Translations under genes and position numbers: made by a program | Origin: Candidatus Omnitrophota bacterium | GTDB taxonomy: Bacteria > Omnitrophota > Koll11 > Gygaellales > Profunditerraquicolaceae | Length of the DNA stretch: 8,136 nucleotides | Assembly (NCBI GenBank): GCA_028712045.1 | Contig: JAQTRA010000041.1 | Coordinates: 1 to 8,136 of the forward strand | Direction of reading: 5' to 3' | In this document: one piece after another, positions 1 to 6,042 of the stretch | Layout of the letters: every line of letters starts with the position of its first letter | Numbering within the stretch: the stretch's first letter is position 1 | The notes under the pieces: model-generated | Seen by the model: the letters and a program-made list of their open reading frames with translations, nothing else | What the model was told of the DNA's origin: nothing | Database searches by the model: none

Positions 1-325
1 CTGCTAAACCGGTAACCAGGTTGGTTGCGCCCGGTCCGCTGGTTGCGAAACAAACACCCACTTTGCCGCTTGCACGTGCAAAACCTTGAGCAGCATGGAT
101 ACCACCTTGCTCATGGCGAACTAATATATGTTCTAATTTATCGGCATAATCATAAAGAGCATCATAAATTGGCATGATTGCTCCTCCCGGATAACCGAAA
201 ATGGTGGTAACACCTTCTTCAATTAGTCCATTCAACAACACTTGAGAGCCTGTACCTTTAAATAAGGTTTTTGAGGTTTCTGCTTTCGCCCCGGTTTGTT
301 GCATTGTTTCTTGTGCAGTTTCCAT
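1..325 (-). CDS. ilvB: Acetolactate synthase large subunit, N-terminal part (cut by window edge)
   Basis: This is the first 108 codons of a thiamine-diphosphate enzyme that condenses two pyruvates to 2-acetolactate (or pyruvate with 2-oxobutyrate), the first common step of valine, leucine and isoleucine synthesis in the cytoplasm. The visible part is the pyrimidine-binding domain: [15 protein letters not shown] at about residues 43-57, the activating glutamate E72 in LVRHEQGG, and the [14 protein letters not shown] block at 93-106; all are hallmarks of the family. The first 20 residues (from METAQETM) are a polar extension beyond the usual start near [12 protein letters not shown] chose the ATG at 325 because an in-frame TAG lies just upstream. 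No convincing Shine-Dalgarno sequence precedes it; a second ATG at 304 is possible. It starts 21 nt after the ORF6N gene stop. Function is confident. The rest lies beyond the left edge, so the catabolic AlsS type cannot be fully excluded. Confidence 0.93.
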   Translation of the reverse strand, partial: METAQETMQQTGAKAETSKTLFKGTGSQVLLNGLIEEGVTTIFGYPGGAIMPIYDALYDYADKLEHILVRHEQGGIHAAQGFARASGKVGVCFATSGPGATNLVTGLA

Positions 326-346
326 AGTTATGTTTTTGCGGTTCTA

Positions 347-946
347 TTATTCTTTAATTTTAAACCCTATTCTTTCTCTGTCTTTCCACTTTATCTGAGC
401 AATTTTCTCGTCAATTAGGTTTTCCATGGCATCATAAAGTTCGTTGAGCTGAACATCATGTTCACCAATCCGTTCTTTAATCTCGGTTAATTGTTCGTTA
501 ATGTTGCCTTGTTTCAGCAATATTTTGCGCACATCAACAAAAGCCCGCATAATGGCAATATTCATGTTAATGGCTTTATCGCTATTTACAACGCCGCTTA
601 ACATGGCTACACCCTGCTCGGTAAAAGCGTACGGCAGCTTTCTGGTGCCACCCCAACTTGAAGTCACAAATTGTGACTTCAAGTTGGGGCGGTCCTTTAT
701 CACAATTTGTGAAGAAGCACTCTCATTAATCGCTTCTATTTGAAATTTTATACTTTCAAACTCTGCAGAAGTTAACTGAAACATAAAATCATCTGGAAAA
801 CGCTTAATATTCCTCTTTACCTGCTCATTTAATCTCTTAAGCTTAACTCCATAAAGCTTAGCTAGATCCCAATCCAACATCACTCTTTTCCCTCTTATCT
901 CAGCAATCCTTGTAGCAATAACTTCTGCAGCAATTGTTTTAGACAT
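347..946 (-). CDS. ORF6N domain-containing DNA-binding protein
   Basis: This 199-residue protein has an N-terminal ORF6N domain (about residues 8-120), a module of phage and large-DNA-virus proteins that often occurs with KilA-N, BRO and antirepressor domains and is thought to bind DNA. Diagnostic stretches are the conserved RGKRVMLDWDLAKLYGV (19-34), RFPDDFMFQLT (49-59), the SSWGGTRKLPYAFTEQGVAML block (96-116) and the helix around INMNIAIMRAF (126-136). The C-terminal part (about 145-185) is charged and heptad-like, probably a short coiled coil for oligomerisation. The ATG at 946 has a good AAGGAG site 6 nt upstream (953-958). Residues 70-95 carry a repeated SQ(I/F)V phrase encoded by palindromic DNA. 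The upstream region shares a 30-nt block with the BRO gene at 5169-5999. The biological role is unknown; a regulator, antirepressor-like factor or selfish gene are all possible. Confidence 0.85.
   Translation of the reverse strand: MSKTIAAEVIATRIAEIRGKRVMLDWDLAKLYGVKLKRLNEQVKRNIKRFPDDFMFQLTSAEFESIKFQIEAINESASSQIVIKDRPNLKSQFVTSSWGGTRKLPYAFTEQGVAMLSGVVNSDKAINMNIAIMRAFVDVRKILLKQGNINEQLTEIKERIGEHDVQLNELYDAMENLIDEKIAQIKWKDRERIGFKIKE
651..689. repeat. Perfect 19-bp inverted repeat inside the ORF6N gene
   Basis: The left arm at 651-669 (CCCCAACTTGAAGTCACAA) is the exact reverse complement of the right arm at 671-689, with a single central base at 670. It lies within codons 86-99 of the ORF6N gene (RPNLKSQFVTSSWG). 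In the mRNA it would fold into a near-continuous 18-bp stem with a 3-nt loop, and in DNA it could form a cruciform or bind a dimeric protein. An arm of this length is not expected by chance in 8 kb. Confidence 0.97.
700..712. repeat. Second short palindrome TCACAA-T-TTGTGA in the ORF6N gene
   Basis: This 13-nt odd palindrome has 6-bp arms around a central T at 706. It repeats the central 13 nt of the larger palindrome at 651-689, apart from the central base, and lies only 10 nt from it. On the coding strand it is read in the same phase (TCA CAA ATT GTG), giving S79-Q80-I81-V82, which parallels S91-Q92-F93-V94 in the larger palindrome. This suggests a local duplication or two copies of one binding site. 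Confidence 0.85.
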
Positions 947-952
947 ATCTAT

Positions 953-958
953 CTCCTT
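953..958 (-). promoter_or_regulatory. Ribosome binding site of the ORF6N gene
   Basis: AAGGAG on the minus strand sits 6 nt before the ATG at 946, an ideal spacing, and supports this start over the later in-frame methionines. Confidence 0.8.
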
Positions 959-965
959 TCTACGT

Positions 966-995
966 CAATAGACGCAAAAGTAGACAAAATCTAAC
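966..995 (-). promoter_or_regulatory. Upstream block shared with the BRO gene (copy 1)
   Basis: On the minus strand this reads GTTAGATTTT, then 9 variable bases, then TGCGTCTATTG. It aligns without gaps to 6043-6072 with 23 of 30 identities; the mismatches are mostly in the middle, so both ends are conserved. It ends 19 nt before the ORF6N start codon. TAGATT resembles a -10 hexamer (4 of 6), but no good -35 is visible. The GCGTC part, with flanking bases at 961-976, forms an imperfect inverted repeat (TACGTC and GACGCA) that could be an operator. The function is inferred from position and conservation only. Confidence 0.6.
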
Positions 996-1004
996 AGGAA
1001 ATTC

Positions 1005-1037
1005 AAAGAAACCTAGAAGCGTCACCTAGTTTTCTTT
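1005..1037. terminator. Candidate hairpin between the glycosylase and ORF6N genes
   Basis: Positions 1005-1016 pair with 1026-1037 in 11 of 12 positions, leaving a 9-nt loop; G-U pairs could extend the base of the stem. It begins 9 nt downstream of the uracil-DNA glycosylase stop codon, where a terminator for the protease-uup-glycosylase genes would be expected. The stem is A/T-rich and no clean run of U follows it on the minus strand, so intrinsic termination would be weak. It may instead act as an mRNA 3'-end structure. Confidence 0.35.
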
Positions 1038-1045
1038 AAACTCTT

Positions 1046-1678
1046 TTATTTTAAAAATTTAAACGCCGGATGTTTAACGATAAGCTTCAGAGCTTGCTTA
1101 AGTAAACTCTTGCCTGGCTCTTTGCGATGCCAGGGTGAAGCGCCTGAAGGATGAGGTAAAGGAATAAGATCAAATGAATGCCCATCGCAGGTTACTGCGA
1201 ACTTCCTGCCGATGATCTGATCGAGCTTTTGCAGCGGAATAAACTGGGCAATCGCCAGTTTACCAACCGGAATAACCAAAGCTGGTTTTAAAATATCTAA
1301 TTCGCGTTTAAGCCAGGCAGAACAATTTAATACTTCCCGCGGAGACGGCACCCGATCCCCGCCTGTAGGATTTTTCCCGGGAAAACAGCGGCACACTGCC
1401 GCCATATAGATAGAAGCGCGAAATTGTTCTTCGCTTATTCCTGCGGCTGTATTAAACCAACGGAAAAGAGTCTTCCCTGCGGTCCAGGCAAATGGCCGGC
1501 CCAGTTTAGGCTCTTTATCCCCTGGCGCCTGGCCCACCAACAAAATTTTACTTACTACCGGGCCACCACTAACCACCGGTGGATGCATTTGCCGGCACTT
1601 CCGGCACTGCCGCAGTTTTTTAACATGCATGGTGAGTTTTCTAACGATATCTTTTTTATTTCCGCTAATCTTTACCAT
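1046..1678 (-). CDS. Uracil-DNA glycosylase family protein (four-cysteine, family 4/5-like)
   Basis: This predicted cytoplasmic base-excision repair enzyme removes uracil arising from cytosine deamination; the family cleaves the N-glycosidic bond and leaves an abasic site. The 210-residue length fits iron-sulfur UDGs. Four cysteines are placed as in families 4 and 5: C25 and C28 (CRKC), C98 in the VCRCFPGKNP stretch, and C119 (NCSAW); they should ligate a [4Fe-4S] cluster. The active-site loop is GQAPGDKE (49-56), followed by GRPFAWTAGKTL (60-71). The C-terminal loop is HPSGASPWH (176-184). The first motif resembles family 4 (GExPG...GxPF.G.AG), but W65 replaces the usual small residue and an insertion follows C98, so this is a divergent subgroup. 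The start ATG overlaps the uup stop by one base (TAATG) and lacks its own good ribosome site, which suggests translational coupling. UDG fold is confident; the exact subfamily and substrate are less so. Confidence 0.85.
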   Translation of the reverse strand: MVKISGNKKDIVRKLTMHVKKLRQCRKCRQMHPPVVSGGPVVSKILLVGQAPGDKEPKLGRPFAWTAGKTLFRWFNTAAGISEEQFRASIYMAAVCRCFPGKNPTGGDRVPSPREVLNCSAWLKRELDILKPALVIPVGKLAIAQFIPLQKLDQIIGRKFAVTCDGHSFDLIPLPHPSGASPWHRKEPGKSLLKQALKLIVKHPAFKFLK

Positions 1679-3573
1679 TACTCGTTTGCTGATAATTCCT
1701 CTAAATACTCCCAGCGCTGGTAGGCCTTCTCAAGCTCCTGCGATAAAAATTCTGACCTGGCTTTGGTTTTAGCGATTTCCGCGGCATTTTTCTCGTAAAA
1801 ATTAAAATCCGCTAAAAGAATGTATATTTGTTCCTGTTCCGCTTCTATTTTCTCAATTACTGAGGCAAGGTTATCAAGTTCACGCTGCTCTTTAGCGGTA
1901 AGTTTACGCGCGACTACAGGTTTTTTGGGCCGAATGATTTCTTTTGTTGGTTTTGCTTTTACCAAAACCGGCGCATCAGATTTTCGCTGGCTTAACCAAT
2001 CATCATAACCACCGGCATACTCATTAATGACGCCATCACCTTCTAAAACCATAGTCGAGGTTACCACATTATTCAAAAAAGCCCGGTCATGACTAACTAA
2101 AAGCAGTGTGCCCGGATACTCCAGCAATAATTCTTCCAACAGTTCCAAAGTCTCAATATCCAGATCATTAGTCGGCTCATCCATAACTAAAACATTCGAA
2201 GGCTTAGAAAATAACCGCGCCAGGAAAAGACGGTTGCGTTCTCCACCCGAAAGAACCTTGATCGGTGTGCGCGCCCGATCCGGAGTAAAAAGAAAATCCT
2301 GCAAATATCCGATGATATGCTTTGGCTTTCCGTTGATTATTATGGTATCAGATTCTCCGTTAACATTCTCGGCCACAGTAGCCTCTTCATCTAATTGTTC
2401 GCGCAGCTGGTCATAATAAGCGATCTGCAGATTAGTTCCCAAAACCACCTTGCCTTTTTGCGGCGCAAGTTTACCCAACAAGAGACGCAACAAAGTTGTC
2501 TTGCCGCTGCCATTAGGACCGATCACGCCGATTTTATCACCCCGCATTATTTGCGTGGTAAAATCCTTAACCAAACATTTTTCCCCATACCCAAAACTCA
2601 GCTGCGAGATCTTCACCACCCGATGTCCCGAAGGATCAGCTTTCTGCGCCCGCATACGCACCTGGCCCATTGCCTTACGCTGCGTCTTTTTTTCTTCCCG
2701 CAAACGCTCCAGCGCCTTAACCCGGCCTTCGTTACGACATCTGCGCGCCTTGACCCCCTTACGAATCCAGATCTCTTCATCCGCTAATTTTTTATCAAAA
2801 TGGCCCCACCGCGCTTCATCAATATCCATTGCTGCTTGTTTACGTTCCAGGAAAGTCTTATAATCACATGGCCAACTATATATTTGTCCACGGTCAAGCT
2901 CAATAATTCTAGTCGCTAAACGCGTCATAAACATACGATCATGCGTTACAAAAAAAACCGTGCCGGAGTAATTAAGCAAAAATCCTTCCAGCCAAAGCAT
3001 GGAGTCAATATCCAAATGATTAGTCGGCTCATCCAGCAATAAAGCCTCCGGCTTAAGCACCAGTGCTCTGGCCAAAAGCGTCCGGCGTTTTTGTCCGCCG
3101 GATAACTTGGAAAAATCACTATCCGGATCAAGTTTCATTTTGGCGATAACTTCTTCCACCTGATTATTCACATCCCAGCTGTCAGTATGGTCAAGCTTAT
3201 CCTGCAACACATCAAGTTGCTTTAATAATTGCGGGGTATGCTGTGTTTGTAGGCGATGCGTAAGATGATGATGTTGGCTTAATAGTTCGCCGCGTGAGCC
3301 CAAACCCGAAAGAACAATATCAAAAACACTCCCGGTAATATCCACCGGCACTTCCTGCGGCAGATAAGCAACCTGAATTCCTTTTTGCGTAATCACATTG
3401 CCGCTGTCAACTTCCTGCTGGCCAGTCATCACCCGCATTAAAGTAGTTTTCCCCGCGCCATTACGGCCAAGCAAAGCAATACGCTCCCCAGTCTCCAATT
3501 GCAAATTTAAGCAATCAAAAATAAGCGGCCCGCTAAACGCAAGATTAACTTCCTGTAAACTAATTAACGCCAT
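1678..3573 (-). CDS. uup: ABC-F family ATPase Uup
   Basis: This is a soluble ATPase with two ABC domains and no membrane segments. First domain: Walker A GRNGAGKT (36-43), signature LSGGQ (157-161), Walker B ending D181-E182, switch H211. Second domain: Walker A GPNGSGKT (352-359), signature LSGGE (441-445), Walker B ending D465-E466, switch H495. The linker (about 235-315) is highly basic and includes RKGVKARRCRNEGRVKALERL (271-291), typical of Uup. A C-terminal charged coiled-coil domain (about 558-628) is the Uup-specific DNA-binding extension. Length (631 residues) matches the family. E. coli Uup binds branched DNA, limits precise transposon excision and has links to ribosome function. 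The start is 18 nt after the protease gene with only a weak AAAGG site 11 nt upstream. Its stop overlaps the glycosylase start. Another ABC-F member is possible, but linker and C-terminus favour Uup. Confidence 0.93.
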   Translation of the reverse strand: MALISLQEVNLAFSGPLIFDCLNLQLETGERIALLGRNGAGKTTLMRVMTGQQEVDSGNVITQKGIQVAYLPQEVPVDITGSVFDIVLSGLGSRGELLSQHHHLTHRLQTQHTPQLLKQLDVLQDKLDHTDSWDVNNQVEEVIAKMKLDPDSDFSKLSGGQKRRTLLARALVLKPEALLLDEPTNHLDIDSMLWLEGFLLNYSGTVFFVTHDRMFMTRLATRIIELDRGQIYSWPCDYKTFLERKQAAMDIDEARWGHFDKKLADEEIWIRKGVKARRCRNEGRVKALERLREEKKTQRKAMGQVRMRAQKADPSGHRVVKISQLSFGYGEKCLVKDFTTQIMRGDKIGVIGPNGSGKTTLLRLLLGKLAPQKGKVVLGTNLQIAYYDQLREQLDEEATVAENVNGESDTIIINGKPKHIIGYLQDFLFTPDRARTPIKVLSGGERNRLFLARLFSKPSNVLVMDEPTNDLDIETLELLEELLLEYPGTLLLVSHDRAFLNNVVTSTMVLEGDGVINEYAGGYDDWLSQRKSDAPVLVKAKPTKEIIRPKKPVVARKLTAKEQRELDNLASVIEKIEAEQEQIYILLADFNFYEKNAAEIAKTKARSEFLSQELEKAYQRWEYLEELSANE

Positions 3574-3591
3574 TTTATAATCAACCTTTTT

Positions 3592-5106
3592 TTAATTATT
3601 CCCATTCTTCTTCCACTGCGCTACATCATCGGAAAACTGACTCGGAATATTATTGCGCCTGATTATATCCTGCGTGATCTTATCGATATCCTTACATGTG
3701 AGAATCATCTTCTCTTTATATTCATCCTCAAAAACAATATTATCTCCCTGCGTTTTCTCGATCAGCCCGACAAATTGTTTAAACGAATCAAACTCCTGGC
3801 CATTGACTTTAGTAATTATTTCATATCCACGGTCATGATAACCGATGTTAATTTCATCGGGAAGAACTTTTAAAAGGACAACCATCTCTTTTTTACGTTT
3901 CTCGTTCAAACTACCTAAGCCCACATTATAATAAATAAAAGACAATGGTGGTAAATTGTCATTATCGCCCAATAAATTAATTAAATCCGTACTTAATACT
4001 GTAAAAATTAGACCCCCATAAATATAAAACGATGGTTTCTGGGAATAATTCGCGATCTTCACCAGATCTGAAATGGGTTTTAGCGAAACTTTAACAATAC
4101 TTACTTTACTTTTGCGCAGGATTTTCAATACAGCTATATCGCCGATTTTTTGCATGTTAATCAGGTGCGGCATATCTAAACGCTCATTATTCCTAAAGGA
4201 AAATGTGGCATCATCACTAATCGCAACGCCATTTACCTCAAGGATTATATCTCCCTCTTCCAGGAGGCCATCCGCAGAAGAAAAAGGCACTATACTAGTC
4301 ACTAAAACTCCTCCCACACCATCGGAAACACCATAATGCTTGCGTAAAGCTTTGTTCTCGGTATTACTGAAATGGACGCCTAAATAAGGGAAACCCGCAT
4401 ATTGGTCACCTAAAGAATCCTGCAAAAAATGATTAATGATCGGCGTAGGAATTATATAACCGATATTCTGGCTATCAGAGATTAATTGCATCACGATCCC
4501 CACGATCTTGCCGTTATTAATTGCCGGGCCGCCGCTGTTACCGGGATTAATGGCAGCGTCAATCTGTACTGCTAATAAACTTCGATTGCTGTTGATGTAA
4601 CCAATGTTTTCTATACGCGAAACCACGCCCTGAGTAATAGAAAGCTTGTCGCCTCCCATCGGAAAGCCAACTACAGTTACCTTATCCTGGAGTTCAGGCA
4701 ACTCTCCGATTTCTAAAGGCAAAACTCCTTTAAAGAATTCAGGATCTTCCACGCGCAAGGTTGCCAAATCACAATCATTTCCCACCGTCTCAACTTTGGC
4801 AATATACTTTTTTTGGCTAGACTCCCTGCGTACCTGTATAAAAGTATTCTGATTCACGACATGGGCATTAGTCAAAATACGATTGCCCTGGATAACGCAT
4901 CCGGAACCGGTTATTTCCTGGACACCTCGAGATTGCCAGGGATTGGCATAATCTATGGTATTGCGGGTTGCAAAAATCTTGACCACAGAATCAGTTTTAA
5001 AATCCGCAGCGGTGGCTGGGACTAACAAAGCCTTAACGAAGAAAAACATAAACCCAAAAATTATCAATCCTTCTCTTGCTATTATCCGCTTAATCTTCTT
5101 ATTCAT
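3592..5106 (-). CDS. Exported Deg/HtrA-type trypsin-like serine protease with PDZ domain
   Basis: This predicted periplasmic or exported quality-control protease belongs to the S1C (Deg) family. Numbered from the ATG at 5106 (504 residues): signal peptide about 1-34 with basic N-region, hydrophobic core and an ATAA|D cleavage site; protease domain about 36-235 with the catalytic triad H82 (TNAHVV), D113 (DCDLATL) and S191 (GNSGGP), all present; PDZ domain about 242-345 (YLGVHF, EEGDIILEVNGV). A C-terminal domain (about 355-480) begins PSFYIYGGLIFTVLS, reminiscent of the second PDZ-like domain of plant DEG9-type proteases rather than E. coli DegP. An in-frame TTG at 5121 would add five residues but would place the GGAGG ribosome site inside the gene, so the ATG at 5106 is preferred. 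It starts 62 nt after the BRO gene and ends 18 nt before uup. Substrates are unknown. Confidence 0.9.
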   Translation of the reverse strand: MNKKIKRIIAREGLIIFGFMFFFVKALLVPATAADFKTDSVVKIFATRNTIDYANPWQSRGVQEITGSGCVIQGNRILTNAHVVNQNTFIQVRRESSQKKYIAKVETVGNDCDLATLRVEDPEFFKGVLPLEIGELPELQDKVTVVGFPMGGDKLSITQGVVSRIENIGYINSNRSLLAVQIDAAINPGNSGGPAINNGKIVGIVMQLISDSQNIGYIIPTPIINHFLQDSLGDQYAGFPYLGVHFSNTENKALRKHYGVSDGVGGVLVTSIVPFSSADGLLEEGDIILEVNGVAISDDATFSFRNNERLDMPHLINMQKIGDIAVLKILRKSKVSIVKVSLKPISDLVKIANYSQKPSFYIYGGLIFTVLSTDLINLLGDNDNLPPLSFIYYNVGLGSLNEKRKKEMVVLLKVLPDEINIGYHDRGYEIITKVNGQEFDSFKQFVGLIEKTQGDNIVFEDEYKEKMILTCKDIDKITQDIIRRNNIPSQFSDDVAQWKKNGNN

Positions 5107-5110
5107 TATT

Positions 5111-5115
5111 CCTCC
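5111..5115 (-). promoter_or_regulatory. Ribosome binding site that fixes the protease start at 5106
   Basis: GGAGG on the minus strand lies 4 nt before ATG 5106. The alternative TTG at 5121 lies upstream of this site and has no purine-rich site of its own, so the site argues for the shorter protein beginning MNKKIKR. Confidence 0.8.
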
Positions 5116-5168
5116 GTACAACTATTAATTATTTTTTATTCATTTAGACATAGACATAATTTTGTTAG

Positions 5169-5999
5169 TTATTTGTAAGGCAATTCTTTGACTTTTTTAA
5201 ATTGCTCTAAGAAATTATCTCTTGAGACAATCGGCCTTCTTATTCTTTTTTCCAACCGTTTTCTGGCATTACCGGCAATATCTCCTCCAGCTTTGGCATC
5301 GGATTTAAGCTTTGGCACACCTTGTGAATCTTCAGTGCGGTGAATTTCGGTAGTTGACCTTTCTCCAAGCATGGTAAAAATAAGCTCAAAATCATCCATG
5401 TGATCACGCAAGTTTTCGCGTTTTAACCGTTTTATCTTCTTATACTGATTAGGTGTAATCCCAAAGGTAGCTTTTGAGATTTCTGCCGTTAAAATTTCAT
5501 AATCCTTTTTCTCTTGTGCCCCGCGTTTTTGCCATTCATCCGTAAGTTCTTCACGGATAGCAATACCCCGCATCCTTTTCTCAATCCAATCATCAGGATA
5601 ACCTTTAAGCTTGTAAAGCATCCTTGTTCTTTTTGTAGCAAGCTCAGGATTTTCAATTTCTTGAATACGTTCATAGCCAACTTTAGCTAACCAACGTTTA
5701 AATGGCTCTGCTTTGGGCGATGGAATCGACTGAATGATACGAAAGATGCCCTCCGTGTCAGAGCAATCGGTTTCATAAAACTTCCCATCAGAGGACTTTA
5801 ATTTCAGTTGTCGACAAATTGTCGACAACTCAATTTTACTATCATTTTTTTCTCTTATTTTCATTTTAAACCAATAATCACGGGGGTTAACGCTATCTGT
5901 CAAAGCTTCAATCACATCCACAACTGAAAACCACCACTTATTCTTATGAATAGTTCTCCGTACCTTCTTACCTTTAAATATCGCTATCTTCGTATCCAT
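5169..5999 (-). CDS. BRO-N domain protein (viral antirepressor / DinD-like)
   Basis: This 276-residue protein has a BRO-N domain at about 1-108: IAIFKGKKVRRTIHKNKWWFS opens it, followed by VVDVIEALTDSVNPRDYW (26-43), then TDCSDTEGIFRIIQSIPSPKAEPFKRWLAKVG (77-108), the characteristic end of the domain. BRO-N occurs in baculovirus BRO proteins, phage antirepressors and many chromosomal genes, and is considered DNA-binding. The C-terminal half (about 120-276) contains NLRDHMDDFELIFTMLGERSTTEI and GGDIAGNARKRLE, segments I recall from chromosomal BRO/DinD-like proteins of this size. It is basic overall, consistent with nucleic-acid binding. The ATG at 5999 has GGAGG 5 nt upstream (6005-6009). Residues 57-65 are encoded by a perfect palindrome, and an upstream 30-nt block matches that of the ORF6N gene. 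It lies between two ordinary gene groups, as an acquired single gene would. The role is unknown. Confidence 0.85.
   Translation of the reverse strand: MDTKIAIFKGKKVRRTIHKNKWWFSVVDVIEALTDSVNPRDYWFKMKIREKNDSKIELSTICRQLKLKSSDGKFYETDCSDTEGIFRIIQSIPSPKAEPFKRWLAKVGYERIQEIENPELATKRTRMLYKLKGYPDDWIEKRMRGIAIREELTDEWQKRGAQEKKDYEILTAEISKATFGITPNQYKKIKRLKRENLRDHMDDFELIFTMLGERSTTEIHRTEDSQGVPKLKSDAKAGGDIAGNARKRLEKRIRRPIVSRDNFLEQFKKVKELPYK
5806..5830. repeat. Perfect 12-bp inverted repeat inside the BRO gene
   Basis: AGTTGTCGACAA at 5806-5817 is the exact reverse complement of 5819-5830, with a single central base at 5818. It covers codons 57-65 (ELSTICRQL) in the loop region of the BRO-N domain. The coding-strand core GTCGACAATTTGTCGAC resembles GTCACAATTTGTGAC of the ORF6N palindrome; both contain ACAATTTGT, but here the core is read ACA-ATT-TGT, a different frame. 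Confidence 0.95.
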
Positions 6000-6004
6000 A
6001 CTCT

Positions 6005-6009
6005 CCTCC
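6005..6009 (-). promoter_or_regulatory. Ribosome binding site of the BRO gene
   Basis: GGAGG on the minus strand lies 5 nt before ATG 5999, confirming the start. Confidence 0.75.
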
Positions 6010-6042
6010 TTTTCCTGCGTTATCGTTACTTTCTTCCTACTA

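Noticed and set aside
2395..2787. Long plus-strand open frames opposite uup (also near 2450-2863)
   Set aside because: They lie wholly antisense to a well-conserved ABC-F gene, have no recognisable domain or ribosome site, and have low-complexity compositions typical of antisense shadows.
3770..3778. Another ACAAATTGT core, inside the protease gene
   Set aside because: The 9-mer matches the palindrome cores, but the flanking bases do not extend the symmetry. It shows that the core alone can occur by chance; only the long-armed sites are used as evidence.
5107..5121. Longer protease starting at TTG 5121
   Set aside because: This would place the GGAGG ribosome site within the coding sequence, and no site precedes the TTG; the ATG at 5106 gives a normal signal peptide.
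5137..5156. Tandem repeat around AGACATAGACAT between the BRO and protease genes
   Set aside because: Only two short units of about 6 nt in an A/T-rich gap; not distinguishable from chance, and no clear promoter could be assigned there.
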